From contig NZ_SJEW01000001.1 in assembly GCF_005930475.1 (NCBI RefSeq), positions 111,810 through 175,809 on the forward strand: a stretch of 64,000 nucleotides of DNA, in the 5' to 3' direction. The stretch comes from Modestobacter altitudinis (GTDB taxonomy: Bacteria > Actinomycetota > Actinomycetes > Mycobacteriales > Geodermatophilaceae). Made by a program: the position numbers and the translations under genes. Below the pieces are notes generated by a model that ran no database searches, was not told the origin of the DNA, and worked only from the letters and a program-made list of their open reading frames with translations. Shown in pieces: positions 1-8,293 of this stretch; the stretch's first letter is position 1, and every line of letters begins with the position of its first letter.

Positions 1-2
1 TC

Positions 3-863
3 GACCACCAGAGCGACCTGCGCTCGACGATGATGGTCAACCTGACCAACGCCGGGCTGGAGCTCGAGCGTGGCCACCACGAGGTGGGCACCGGCGGCCA
101 GGCCGAGATCAACTACAAGTTCGACACGCTGCTGCGCTCGGCGGACAGCCTGATGCTGTTCAAGTACATCATCAAGAACACCGCCTGGGCGCACGGCAAG
201 AGCGCGACGTTCATGCCCAAGCCGCTCTTCGGTGACAACGGCTCGGGCATGCACTGCCACCAGAGCCTGTGGAAGGACGGCGAGCCGCTGTTCGCCGCCG
301 AGACCGGCTACGCCGGCCTGTCGGACATGGCCCGGCACTACATCGGTGGCCTGCTCACGCATGCCCCCTCGCTGCTGGCCTTCACCAACCCGACGGTCAA
401 CAGCTACCACCGCCTGGTCCCGGGTTACGAGGCGCCGATCAACCTGGTCTACTCCGCGCGCAACCGCTCGGCGTGCACCCGCATCCCGATCTCGGGCGAC
501 AACCCGAAGGCCAAGCGCATCGAGTTCCGCGTGCCGGACCCCTCGGCGAACCCGTACCTGGCGTTCTCGGCGATGCTGATGGCCGGCCTCGACGGCGTCC
601 GCAACAAGATCGAGCCCCCGGCGCCGGTCGACAAGGACCTCTACGAGCTGCCGCCCGAGGAGGCGCTGGGCATCGAGAAGGTGCCCGCATCGCTGGACGC
701 CGTCCTCGACCGGCTCGAGGTCGACCACGACTACCTGCTCGACGGTGGCGTGTTCACCTCCGACCTGATCGAGACCTGGATCGAGTACAAGCGGGCCAAC
801 GAGATCGACCCGATCCGGCTGCGCCCGCACCCGCACGAGTTCGCGATGTACTACGACATCTGA
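3..863 (+). CDS. glnA: Glutamine synthetase type I, C-terminal part (cut by window start)
   Basis: Makes glutamine from glutamate, ammonia and ATP in the cytosol. The frame is open from the window edge, so roughly the first 190 residues lie outside; 286 residues are visible. They carry the NGSGMHCH active-site motif, the RIP...[19 protein letters not shown] stretch and the [10 protein letters not shown] segment, whose tyrosine is the adenylylation site of type I-beta enzymes. GlnE, which modifies that tyrosine, is encoded at 18.6-21.7 kb, so this is the likely target and the housekeeping GlnA1. A strong hairpin terminator follows the stop codon. Confidence 0.97.
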   Translation, partial: DHQSDLRSTMMVNLTNAGLELERGHHEVGTGGQAEINYKFDTLLRSADSLMLFKYIIKNTAWAHGKSATFMPKPLFGDNGSGMHCHQSLWKDGEPLFAAETGYAGLSDMARHYIGGLLTHAPSLLAFTNPTVNSYHRLVPGYEAPINLVYSARNRSACTRIPISGDNPKAKRIEFRVPDPSANPYLAFSAMLMAGLDGVRNKIEPPAPVDKDLYELPPEEALGIEKVPASLDAVLDRLEVDHDYLLDGGVFTSDLIETWIEYKRANEIDPIRLRPHPHEFAMYYDI

Positions 864-889
864 TCGACCGAGCCGCTCCCGGCTCGTGC

Positions 890-936
890 ACACAGCGCAG
901 CCCCCGCCAGGTCTCCCGGCGGGGGCTGCGCTGTGT
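890..936 (+). terminator. Rho-independent-type hairpin after glnA
   Basis: A perfect 19-bp inverted repeat (arms 890-908 and 918-936) with a 9-nt loop starts 26 nt after the glnA stop. The stem is GC-rich. No long T-tract follows, as is common in high-GC actinobacteria. It separates glnA from the convergent GAF-EAL gene and may work in both directions. Confidence 0.85.
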
Positions 937-958
937 CCGGCCGAGGACCTCGGGGACG

Positions 959-2200
959 TCAGCGACCGGTCGCCAACGCCGGCGCCTCGTCCGCCGGGGT
1001 CCGGGCGACCGGGACGGCCGGTGCCGGCCGGCTGGTCGCCGGTGCCTCGACCGGTGCCGGCCGCCCGAAGAACCACCCCTGCCCCAGGTCGACGCCCAGG
1101 TCCCGGAGGACCACGGCCTCGGCGGCGGTCTCGACACCCTCCGCGACCACGGTGGCCCCGCCGCCGTGGCCGAACTCGACGAGGGAGCTCACCAGCCTGG
1201 TGAGCACGGGGTCGGTGTCGACCCCGGAGACGATGCTGCGGTCCATCTTGAGCACGTCCGGTGCGGTGACGACGATGTGCCGCAGGGAGGAGAACCCGGC
1301 GCCGACGTCGTCGATGGCCAGCCGCATCCCGCGGGCGCGGAGCGGGGCCAGCGCCGCGGCCAGGGCGGCGTAGTCCTCCACCGGGTCGTGCTCGGACAGC
1401 TCGAGCAGCACCCGCTCCAGCGGCAACCGCTCCATGAGCGCGGCGAACTCGGGGAGCAGCAGCGTGGCGGGCGAGATGTTCATGGCCACGTAGCCCTCGA
1501 CCGCGGTCAGGTGCTCAGCGGCCCGGCTCAGGGCGATCAGCTCCAGCTCGTGCCCCAGCCCCACGCTGTGCGCCTCGGCGAAGCACACGTCCGGCGCCTT
1601 GTCCCACGCTGCCGGGAACCGGCTCAACGCCTCGGACCCGACGCGGAGCCCGGTCCCCAGGTCCACGATGGGCTGCAGGACGACGACCGGTCCGCCGCCG
1701 GCGAGGACCGGCTCCAGGCGACCCACCAGCTCGCGCCGCCGCTCCTGCTCCCGCACGCCGGGCTCGATGATCACCGCGGCGGCCGACGCCAGGACGGTCA
1801 TCAGCGACTTGTCGCGCTTGGTGAGCCCCTTGTCCGTGGTGAGCCCGGCGGCGCAGAAGGTGCCGTAGAGCTGGCCGTCGCTGAGCACGACGGGGACCGA
1901 CACGTAGCTGCGGATCCTCGGCAACCGGGCGGCGGGCAGCGCCATCGCCTGGGGGTGCTGCCGCACGTCGGGGATGACCGCCGGCAGGTCGCCGTCCAGG
2001 ATGGCCTGGCAGAAGGAGGTCTCCTGACGCTGCTGGTTGCCCTCCTGGAACAGGAACGGCACGGAGGACTCGACGACCTCCAGGTGCTGCGTCGTGCCGT
2101 CCAGCCGGCTCAGGAAGGCCACGGACAGCTGCAGCGACTCCTTGGCCGTCCGCAGCAGCTCGGCGACCTGCTGGTCGGCGTCTGATCGTCTCCGCTTCAC
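959..2200 (-). CDS. GAF-EAL protein, probable cyclic-di-GMP phosphodiesterase
   Basis: A 413-residue soluble protein with an N-terminal GAF-type sensor domain (about residues 15-145) and an EAL domain (about 165-385). The EAL metal and catalytic residues are visible: E190 of EALSRF, N241, E267, the D297-D298 pair, K318, E354 and Q374. The usual IDDFGTG loop reads IDDVGAG, so the acidic pair is kept but two neighbours differ. There is no GGDEF domain. It would hydrolyse c-di-GMP in response to a small ligand or redox signal bound by GAF. It ends convergently against glnA and is transcribed alone. Whether the enzyme is active is inferred from the conserved residues. Confidence 0.85.
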   Translation of the reverse strand: MKRRRSDADQQVAELLRTAKESLQLSVAFLSRLDGTTQHLEVVESSVPFLFQEGNQQRQETSFCQAILDGDLPAVIPDVRQHPQAMALPAARLPRIRSYVSVPVVLSDGQLYGTFCAAGLTTDKGLTKRDKSLMTVLASAAAVIIEPGVREQERRRELVGRLEPVLAGGGPVVVLQPIVDLGTGLRVGSEALSRFPAAWDKAPDVCFAEAHSVGLGHELELIALSRAAEHLTAVEGYVAMNISPATLLLPEFAALMERLPLERVLLELSEHDPVEDYAALAAALAPLRARGMRLAIDDVGAGFSSLRHIVVTAPDVLKMDRSIVSGVDTDPVLTRLVSSLVEFGHGGGATVVAEGVETAAEAVVLRDLGVDLGQGWFFGRPAPVEAPATSRPAPAVPVARTPADEAPALATGR

Positions 2201-2515
2201 GTGCCCTCACTCTCGTCCTCGGTCCCGACCCCATCGGCCGATCGGGACCGTTGCTGGAGCGCCTCATCCGTCGGGGTCAGCGCCGGGGGACGCTCCCCGC
2301 GCCGGCGCATGACGCGGGCTCGGCGCCGGGGGTCCCGGCCCGCCGCCTGGTCAAGCCGCTGAGCCGGCCGGACGGGCACCGGCGGACGAGACGTCATCCC
2401 GGGTGTCCTGCGGGGTCTTCAGGGGTGCAGGACGAGAGACCAGCCGTCACCGCCGCCCGGAGGACCCGGCCCGCGGTGGCGGAGGGCGGTCCCTGACCCC
2501 GACCGCCCCTCGGAT
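2201..2515. other. Intergenic region, no gene seen
   Basis: About 315 bases between the GAF-EAL gene and the terminator of the RsbU_N operon. I see no credible gene. It should hold the promoter of the GAF-EAL gene on the minus strand. An 8-bp inverted repeat (2221-2228 and 2242-2249) with a 13-nt spacer lies 20-50 bases upstream of that gene and could be an operator. Confidence 0.4.
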
Positions 2516-2551
2516 GCCACGTGCCCCCTGACCTGTTCGGGGGCACGTGGC
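2516..2551 (-). terminator. Hairpin terminator of the stressosome-like operon
   Basis: A perfect 13-bp inverted repeat (2516-2528 and 2539-2551) with a 10-nt loop begins 13 nt after the stop codon of the last operon gene on the minus strand. No T-tract is seen, but the stem is long and GC-rich. Confidence 0.75.
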
Positions 2552-2564
2552 CCCGGGCCCGCGG

Positions 2565-2852
2565 TCAGCCGCCGGCGCGGAAGCCCCGCTGCACCATGTC
2601 GTAGCTCGACAGCACCTCCAGCAGGAAGTCCGAGGCCGCGGCGGCGACCGCCGGGACCTCGTCCGCCGGGGTGTCCCGCAGGACGTCGATCAACACGAGG
2701 TGGTGCACCTGCACCAGCTCGAGCAGCCCGAGCTCGGCCTCCAGCCCGGCCCGGCCGATCTCGTAGCCGGCGTGCAGTGCCGCCTCCTCGTGCCGGGCCA
2801 GGTAGCGCAGGAACGCTGCCCGGTAGCTGCGGCGGACGCCGTCGTCGCTCAC
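2565..2852 (-). CDS. Stand-alone RsbU N-terminal (phosphatase-regulator) domain protein
   Basis: A 95-residue protein that consists only of a helical domain like the N-terminus of the PP2C phosphatase RsbU. The AALHAGYEIGRAGLEAELGL and LLELVQVHH segments are the typical part. In Bacillus subtilis this domain of RsbU binds the kinase RsbT released from the stressosome. Here no phosphatase domain is attached and none is encoded in the operon. The GTG start overlaps the stop of the upstream RsbS gene by 4 bp, so it is translationally coupled and is the last gene of the operon. It may act as a docking partner or sink for the RsbT-like domain encoded upstream; this role is inferred. Confidence 0.75.
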   Translation of the reverse strand: MSDDGVRRSYRAAFLRYLARHEEAALHAGYEIGRAGLEAELGLLELVQVHHLVLIDVLRDTPADEVPAVAAAASDFLLEVLSSYDMVQRGFRAGG

Positions 2853-3238
2853 CGCCGTCCGTCCGGGGATCCCGCCGTCCGGCCGTCCAGCAGGGCCAGC
2901 CCCTCCTCCAGGTCCAGTGCCGTCTCCACCACCCCGGTGCTCAGCCCCAGCCGGACCATCGCGATGGCGACCTCGGGCTGGATGCCCACGATGACCGTCG
3001 CCGCGCCGCGCAGCCGCGCCATGTTGCCGATGTCGCGCAGCGTGCAGGTGGCGAAGGAGTCGAGCACGTCCAGGGCGGCGACGTCGATGACCACCCCGCG
3101 CGCCCGGTCCCGGCCGATCGTGGCGATCAGGTCGTGCTGGAAGCGGACCAGCTGGGAGTCGTCGAGCGCGGTGTGGATCGAGGCGATCAGGCAGGTCCCC
3201 TGCCGCAGGATGGAGAAGAGCCGGGGCCCCGCGATCAT
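2849..3238 (-). CDS. rsbS: RsbS-like STAS domain protein
   Basis: A 129-residue single STAS domain. The LDVLDSF motif contains S61, which matches the serine of RsbS that RsbT phosphorylates. In the known system RsbS and RsbR form the stressosome core and hold RsbT until stress-triggered phosphorylation frees it. The ATG overlaps the stop of the RsbR-like gene (ATGA) and its own stop overlaps the GTG of the RsbU_N gene, so the three genes are coupled. The residue context fits RsbS better than a generic anti-sigma-factor antagonist. Confidence 0.85.
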   Translation of the reverse strand: MIAGPRLFSILRQGTCLIASIHTALDDSQLVRFQHDLIATIGRDRARGVVIDVAALDVLDSFATCTLRDIGNMARLRGAATVIVGIQPEVAIAMVRLGLSTGVVETALDLEEGLALLDGRTAGSPDGRR

Positions 3239-4152
3239 GGCCCGGCCGCCTCGCTGTCCCGCGTCACGATGAACCCCAGCAACCGCTCCGCCTCTTCCAG
3301 ACCGCCCTGCAGGTCCCCGATGGTCTCCAGCCGGCTCAGGTCCACCCCGATGGTGACCAGCGTCTGGGCGATCTCCGGCGAGAGCCCGGTGATGATCACG
3401 CTGGCCCCCATCAGCCGGGACGCGTCGACGGTCTGCACCAGGTGGTTGGCGACGGCCTCGTCGACGTCCGGCACCCCGGTGATGTCGATGACGACGACCT
3501 TCGCCCGGTGCGCCCGGATCCCGGTGAGCAGCTGCTCGGTGAGCTGCCGGGCCCGCTCCCGGTCCAGCACCCCGATGATCGGCAGGATGAGCAGCCGCTC
3601 GCGGACCCGCAGCACCGGCGTGGACAGCTCCCGGATGGAGTCCTGCTGCTGCCGGATGACCCGTTCCCGCTCGTCGACGAAGCTGACCGCGACGGTGTTG
3701 GCGATGCGGTTGGCAGCTGGCTCGTAGGCGTCCAGCACCCGGTTGAGCAGCGGCAGGTCGCGCTGGTACTTCTCGAACAGCGACCGGGCGAGCACGTCGC
3801 GCAGCAGCAGGACGATGCCGACGACCTCCTGCGTCTCCACCCCGCGCGGGATGATCCGCTCGGAGAGGTCCCGCGCGTAGTGCTGCAGCGCCTCGACGCT
3901 GCCGGTCTCGAGCACCTCGACGTAGTTGTCGTAGACCGACGTCGTCTCCGCCGCCATCTCCTGGCTGGTCATCGCCTGGAGCAGGTGCGCGGAGTGGATC
4001 CGGCCGACCCACTCCTGCCGCAGCCGGTTGCGGTGTTCCCGCAGGTGGGCCACCAGCTGGGGCAGGAGGCCGTCGTCGTCCCCCGGCGCACCTCCCGGTG
4101 CCGCCCCGCCGACCTCGTCGTCCTCGGTGTCCTCGGTGTCCTCGGTGTTCAT
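3235..4152 (-). CDS. RsbR-like stressosome protein (globin-like N-domain plus STAS)
   Basis: A 305-residue protein with an acidic repetitive start (three TED units), a helical RsbR-type sensor domain (about 28-170) and a C-terminal STAS domain (about 178-300). In Bacillus subtilis RsbRA, RsbT phosphorylates T171 and T205. Aligned with the RsbS serine of the next gene, the T171 position is E232 in GVPDVDEAVA, an acidic residue that may mimic a permanently phosphorylated state. The T205-like position is kept in VIITGLSPEIAQT. The ATG overlaps the stop of the sigma-kinase fusion gene by 4 bp. I judge it the sensing subunit of a small stressosome; the signal is unknown. Confidence 0.85.
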   Translation of the reverse strand: MNTEDTEDTEDDEVGGAAPGGAPGDDDGLLPQLVAHLREHRNRLRQEWVGRIHSAHLLQAMTSQEMAAETTSVYDNYVEVLETGSVEALQHYARDLSERIIPRGVETQEVVGIVLLLRDVLARSLFEKYQRDLPLLNRVLDAYEPAANRIANTVAVSFVDERERVIRQQQDSIRELSTPVLRVRERLLILPIIGVLDRERARQLTEQLLTGIRAHRAKVVVIDITGVPDVDEAVANHLVQTVDASRLMGASVIITGLSPEIAQTLVTIGVDLSRLETIGDLQGGLEEAERLLGFIVTRDSEAAGP

Positions 4153-5228
4153 CGGTCCTCCCGCCACTTCGTCATCGTCACGGTGGTGCCACGCCCCGGC
4201 TCGGAGGCCACGGCGAACTCGTCCATCAGCCGCCGGGCACCGGGCAGCCCCAGCCCCAGGCCGCGGTAGGTGCTGTAGCCGTCGCGCAGCGCCTCCTGCA
4301 CGTCGGGGATGCCAGGCCCGGAGTCCCGCGCGGTGATCCGGATCCCCCGGCGCGGGGAGTCCAGCAGCTCCACCAGCACCTCGCCGGCATCGGCGAAGCG
4401 CACGATGTTGCGCACCACCTCCGAGACCGCCGTCGCGATCTCGGTCAGGTCGGTGGGCGGGAACCCGAGCCGGGCGGCCAGCTCGCGCGCCGCCTGCCGG
4501 GCCGCCACCACGTCCGCGTCGGCGCGGACGGCGACCCGCACCTCGTCGTCCCGGCTGCGTCCGCGCCCCATCAGCGGCTCGCTGAGCCGGGCGCACAGCT
4601 CGCACTCCAGCAGGTGCCGGGCCGCGTCGACCTCGCGCTGCCGCCGCCGGTCGCCGCTGGAGAGGGCCAGCAGCACCGGCCGGCACCGCGGGGTGGAGGG
4701 CTCGACCCGGTCGGCGGCGAGCAGGTACTCGACCCGCAGCCGGGCGCGGGTGCGGTTGAGCTGCGCGGCCACCGCACCCGCCGTGGAGCCCAGCTCGGCG
4801 GCGAGGGAGTGGGTGTCCTGCCCGGAGACCTCGTGCGCCAGCAGGGTGCTGCGCTCGCGCTCGGACAGCCGGGTCAGGGCCTCGGCCATCGCCGCCCGGT
4901 CCTCCTGGGCCAGCACGTCCTCGTCCGGCAGCTGCGGTGGGCGCAGGTCGACGACCCGGTGCTGGTGGCGCCGCTGCCGGTCCTGGTCCCGCCACATGGT
5001 GGCCACCACGTTCCGCGCGGTCACGATGGCGTACGGCTCGACCATGCCCGGCTCGATCCGCTCGACGGCCGCGAGCACCCGGGCCAGCGTCTCCTGCACC
5101 AGGTCGTCGGCGGTCGCCCGGTCGGGCACGCGCGCGGCGACGATGCGGCGGACGATCGGGATCAGCGCCGCGACGTCCAGGGGGCCGCGGGGCTCCGGGG
5201 AGGAGTCGGCGGGTGCCGGGGCCGGCAT
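4149..5228 (-). CDS. Fusion: sigma-70 family domain, zinc-binding motif and RsbT-like kinase
   Basis: A 359-residue multidomain protein. Residues 20-90 look like sigma region 2 (ADDLVQETLARVL), 112-172 like region 4 (LTRLSERERSTLLAHEVSG), followed by H205-x3-C209-x2-C212, the pattern of zinc-binding anti-sigma domains. Residues 235-356 form a GHKL kinase of RsbT type: N-box with E270 and N274, DSGPGI at 302-307 and a GLGLGL loop at 323-328. So one chain appears to join sigma, anti-sigma-like and serine-kinase parts. It heads the RsbR-RsbS-RsbU_N operon with 4-bp overlaps, where free-standing RsbT would be expected. I chose the ATG at 5226-5228; a GTG at 5235-5237 is equally possible. The domain order is visible; the mechanism is inferred. 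Confidence 0.8.
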   Translation of the reverse strand: MPAPAPADSSPEPRGPLDVAALIPIVRRIVAARVPDRATADDLVQETLARVLAAVERIEPGMVEPYAIVTARNVVATMWRDQDRQRRHQHRVVDLRPPQLPDEDVLAQEDRAAMAEALTRLSERERSTLLAHEVSGQDTHSLAAELGSTAGAVAAQLNRTRARLRVEYLLAADRVEPSTPRCRPVLLALSSGDRRRQREVDAARHLLECELCARLSEPLMGRGRSRDDEVRVAVRADADVVAARQAARELAARLGFPPTDLTEIATAVSEVVRNIVRFADAGEVLVELLDSPRRGIRITARDSGPGIPDVQEALRDGYSTYRGLGLGLPGARRLMDEFAVASEPGRGTTVTMTKWREDR

Positions 5229-5319
5229 GCCGGGCACGCTACCGCCGTCCCGGCGATCCGCACCTCCTGCGTCGACCCGCCGCACGGCGGTCAGCGGTGT
5301 CCTCCCGGGGCGCGGCGAC

Positions 5320-5595
5320 TCACCCGGCAGCGCGCCGGTCGGGCCCCCACAGCCCCGCACGGAGCTGGGCAGCGGTCTCCCGGCGCCGGGTGGCGCGCTC
5401 GCGCAGCACCTCGGCGAACACCGCGTTGCCGGTGCGGCTCGCCCGGCCGTCGAGCACGGCCGCGGTCTCCAGGAGCACCGCGATCCGGCGGAGGTGGTCG
5501 CGGGGCAGGGTCCGGCCGGGAGCGGTGCCCGCTCCCCGCCGGTCGGCCGAGCCGACTCGGCTCCCTGCGTCGCGGACTGCGTCGTCGTCGCTCAC
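5320..5595 (-). CDS. Small hypothetical protein at the head of the sigma-RsbT operon
   Basis: I do not recognise this 91-residue protein. It is very Arg/Ala-rich and mostly helical, with RIAVLLETAAVLDGRASR in the middle. A GAGGAGAGG ribosome binding site sits 7 nt before the GTG start at 5593-5595, which supports translation. It lies 91 bp upstream of the sigma-kinase fusion on the same strand and probably shares its transcript. Its C-terminal part could be a small regulator of the fusion protein, but nothing in the sequence proves this. Confidence 0.55.
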   Translation of the reverse strand: MSDDDAVRDAGSRVGSADRRGAGTAPGRTLPRDHLRRIAVLLETAAVLDGRASRTGNAVFAEVLRERATRRRETAAQLRAGLWGPDRRAAG

Positions 5596-5756
5596 GGTCG
5601 CCACCTCTCCTCGGTCAGGCCGATCGCCTGCACCGGTGACGACGCTCCCGGACCGACCGGATGACGCGGGACGCCCCGGCGGGCCACCCCGACCGCCTCC
5701 AGCGCCTCGAACTCGTGGAAGGCAGCCTCGCGCGCCGACCACGCACGGCACGGCGA

Positions 5757-5960
5757 TCAACAGCAGCGGCTGATCGGGGTGCGCTCGACGGCGTCGGCCC
5801 GGCGCCGCTCGAACTCCCGCCGGGTCAGCGGCTCGTGCCCGTGCTCGGCGCACTCCCGCAGGTGGTCGTCCCAGCGGGCCTCGCCGCTCCACTCACGCAG
5901 GTACCACCGCACCCCGCGCCCGGCCCGGACGAGGGCCGCCCGCACGTCCCCGGCGGTCAC
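5757..5960 (-). CDS. YbdD/YjiX family (DUF466) protein, CstA partner
   Basis: A 67-residue soluble protein with the WYLREWSGEARWDDHL core and a C-terminal ISRCC, both typical of the family encoded next to CstA-type pyruvate/peptide transporters. The GTG start overlaps the cstA stop by 4 bp (GTGA), so it is translationally coupled. In enterobacteria the small partner is needed for pyruvate uptake by the CstA-family transporter; the same helper role is likely here. Confidence 0.88.
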   Translation of the reverse strand: MTAGDVRAALVRAGRGVRWYLREWSGEARWDDHLRECAEHGHEPLTRREFERRRADAVERTPISRCC

Positions 5961-8182
5961 GGCCGACCGCCGTCCCGGCTCCCGGCACCCGAGCCGACCA
6001 GGCGGTCGTGCTCGGCCAGGGCGCGCTTCTCCTCGGCCGTGGCCCACAGGCCGGCCGGTTCCACGAGCTCCGACGGCGTGGGCGGTTCCTCCGTCGTCGG
6101 CAGGCCACCGGCCCGGATCGCCCGGGCGATGACGAACACGGCGTTGGCGACGACCACCAGCACCAGCACGGCGAAGAAGCTCTGCAGGATGCCGTTGAGG
6201 GTGGAGTTGAAGATGACCTGGTCCATCTGCCCCTGGTCCTGCGCCGGTGCCAGCAGCTCACCGGCGTCCTGCGCGTCCCGGTACCGCTGGGCCTGCGCGA
6301 AGTAGCCGATCGCCGGGACGTCGGAGAAGACCTTCTGCCAGCTCGCGGTCATGGTGACGACGAGGTCCCAGACCAGCGGCACGCCGGTCACCCAGGCGTA
6401 GCGCAGCTTGCCGTGCTTGATCAGGAGCACCGTCACCAGGGTCAGCGCGATGGCAGCGAGCAGCTGGTTGGCGATCCCGAACAGCGGGAACAGCTGGTTC
6501 ACACCACCCAGCGGGTCGGTCACCCCGATGTAGAGGACCGAGCCCCACAGCCCGACGACGATGGCGCTGGCGATGACGTTGGCGGGCCGCCAGGACAGGT
6601 CGCCGAAGCGCTTCCAGACGTTGCCGATCGAGTCCTGCAGCATGAACCGGCCCACCCGGGTGCCGGCGTCGACGGCGGTCAGGATGAACAGCGCCTCGAA
6701 CATGATCGCGAAGTGGTACCAGAACGCCTGGAGCCCGCCACCGAACGCGTCGCTGAAGATCTGCGAGATGCCGATGGCGAGCGTGGGGGCGCCGCCGGTG
6801 CGCGAGATCAGGGTCGGTTCCTGGACGGCGGCCGCGGCGGCGGCGAGGTCCTGCGCGCTGGTGTCGAACCCGAGCCCCTGCACGAAGGTGGCAGCCGTGT
6901 CGACCGCGCCGCCGGTGGCCCCGGCCGGGCTGTTCATCGCGAAGTAGAGCCCCTGGTCGATGACGCAGGCGGCGATCAGCGCGCTGATGGCCACGAACGA
7001 CTCCATCAGCATGCCGCCGTAGCCGATGAGCCGGACCTGGCTCTCCTTGGCCACCATCTTCGGCGTCGTGCCCGAGGAGATCAGCGCGTGGAAGCCGGAC
7101 AGGGCGCCGCAGGCGATGGTGATGAAGACGAAGGGGAACAGCTGGCCGGCGAAGACCGGACCGGTGCCCTCCCGGGCGAAGTCGGTGACGGCCTGGGCCT
7201 GCAGCACGGGGCGGGAGATCAGCAGCCCGAGCGCGAGCAGGACGATGACGCCGACCTTCATGAACGTCGACAGGTAGTCGCGCGGGGTGAGCAGCAGCCA
7301 GACGGGCAGCACCGAGGCGACGAACCCGTAGACGACGAGCGCGAGGACCAGCCACTCCTTGGACAGCGTCAGTGCGTCGCCCAGCCCGGTGTCCTGGATC
7401 CAGCCACCGCCGACGATCGCCAGCAGCAGCAGCGCGACGCCGATGCCGGTGGCCTCCAGCACCCTGCCGGGTCGGAGCCGGCGCAGGTAGAGGCCCATGA
7501 ACAGCGCGATCGGGATGGTCAGCGCGATGGAGAAGACCCCCCACGGCGACTCGGCCAGCGCGTTGACCACGATCAGCGCGAGCACCGCGAGGATGATGAT
7601 CATGATCGCGAAGACGGCGATCAGCGCGGCGACGCCGCCGACGACGCCGATCTCCTCGCGGACCATCTGACCGAGGCTCTTGCCGTTGCGGCGCATCGAG
7701 AAGAACAGCACCGTCAGGTCCTGGACGGCGCCGGCGAAGATGACGCCGACGACGATCCAGATGGTCCCCGGCAGGTAGCCCATCTGCGCGGCGAGCACCG
7801 GCCCGACCAGCGGCCCGGCGCCGGCGATGGCGGCGAAGTGGTGACCGAAGAGCACCCGCCGGTCGGTGACGTCGTAGTCGACGCCGTTGTGCAGCCGCTC
7901 GGCCGGGGTGGCGCGACGGTCGTCGGTGCCGAGCACCCGGTAGGTGAGGAACCGCGCGTAGAAGCGGTAGGCGATCGCGTACGAGCAGAGCGCCGCGAAC
8001 AGGATCCACAGTGCGGAGATCGACTCGCCGCGGGCCAGCGCCAGCACCGTCCAGGCGACCGCACCCACCGCTGCCACCGCGACCCAGATGGCCACCGAGC
8101 GCACCGACGAGCGGCGTCCGGCTGCCCCGCCCGGCGGCTGCCCGCCGCCGCTCGCGTCGTCCCTGGTCGCCGTCGTGGACAT
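5957..8182 (-). CDS. cstA: CstA family carbon-starvation / pyruvate transporter
   Basis: A 741-residue polytopic membrane protein of the CstA family, with a short Gly/Ser-rich cytosolic N-terminus and many hydrophobic segments. Typical stretches include the GHHFAAIAGAGPLVGPVLA region after the second segment and the SGTTPKMV loop. The family imports pyruvate and possibly peptides during carbon starvation. I chose the ATG at 8180-8182 because a GGAGG box lies 5-6 nt upstream; an upstream start at 8209 has no such site. It follows glnN in the same direction after a terminator and is coupled to ybdD. Confidence 0.92.
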   Translation of the reverse strand: MSTTATRDDASGGGQPPGGAAGRRSSVRSVAIWVAVAAVGAVAWTVLALARGESISALWILFAALCSYAIAYRFYARFLTYRVLGTDDRRATPAERLHNGVDYDVTDRRVLFGHHFAAIAGAGPLVGPVLAAQMGYLPGTIWIVVGVIFAGAVQDLTVLFFSMRRNGKSLGQMVREEIGVVGGVAALIAVFAIMIIILAVLALIVVNALAESPWGVFSIALTIPIALFMGLYLRRLRPGRVLEATGIGVALLLLAIVGGGWIQDTGLGDALTLSKEWLVLALVVYGFVASVLPVWLLLTPRDYLSTFMKVGVIVLLALGLLISRPVLQAQAVTDFAREGTGPVFAGQLFPFVFITIACGALSGFHALISSGTTPKMVAKESQVRLIGYGGMLMESFVAISALIAACVIDQGLYFAMNSPAGATGGAVDTAATFVQGLGFDTSAQDLAAAAAAVQEPTLISRTGGAPTLAIGISQIFSDAFGGGLQAFWYHFAIMFEALFILTAVDAGTRVGRFMLQDSIGNVWKRFGDLSWRPANVIASAIVVGLWGSVLYIGVTDPLGGVNQLFPLFGIANQLLAAIALTLVTVLLIKHGKLRYAWVTGVPLVWDLVVTMTASWQKVFSDVPAIGYFAQAQRYRDAQDAGELLAPAQDQGQMDQVIFNSTLNGILQSFFAVLVLVVVANAVFVIARAIRAGGLPTTEEPPTPSELVEPAGLWATAEEKRALAEHDRLVGSGAGSRDGGRP

Positions 8183-8229
8183 GAGCGCCTCCGAGCACCG
8201 CGGCGTCATCGTCGACGCCGTCCGCGCAG

Positions 8230-8235
8230 AGCATA
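8230..8235 (-). promoter_or_regulatory. Possible -10 box of cstA
   Basis: The minus strand reads TATGCT (TAnnnT) just past the glnN terminator hairpin and about 47 nt before the cstA start codon. No good -35 element is visible at 16-19 nt, so the call is weak. Confidence 0.35.
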
Positions 8236-8241
8236 AGGTCC

Positions 8242-8270
8242 GGGACCGAGCCGGGCGGGACCTCGGTCCC
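8242..8270 (-). terminator. Hairpin after the type III glutamine synthetase gene
   Basis: A perfect 9-bp stem (8242-8250 with 8262-8270) and an 11-nt loop lie 24 nt past the stop codon on the minus strand and are followed by a short TTAT. It separates glnN from cstA. Confidence 0.6.
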
Positions 8271-8293
8271 CAGTGCGCCTGGCTGCTGCGGGC

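Noticed and set aside
269..2185. Plus-strand 638-codon open frame over glnA and the GAF-EAL gene
   Set aside because: It crosses the terminator hairpin and has no recognisable domain; both real genes are well supported.
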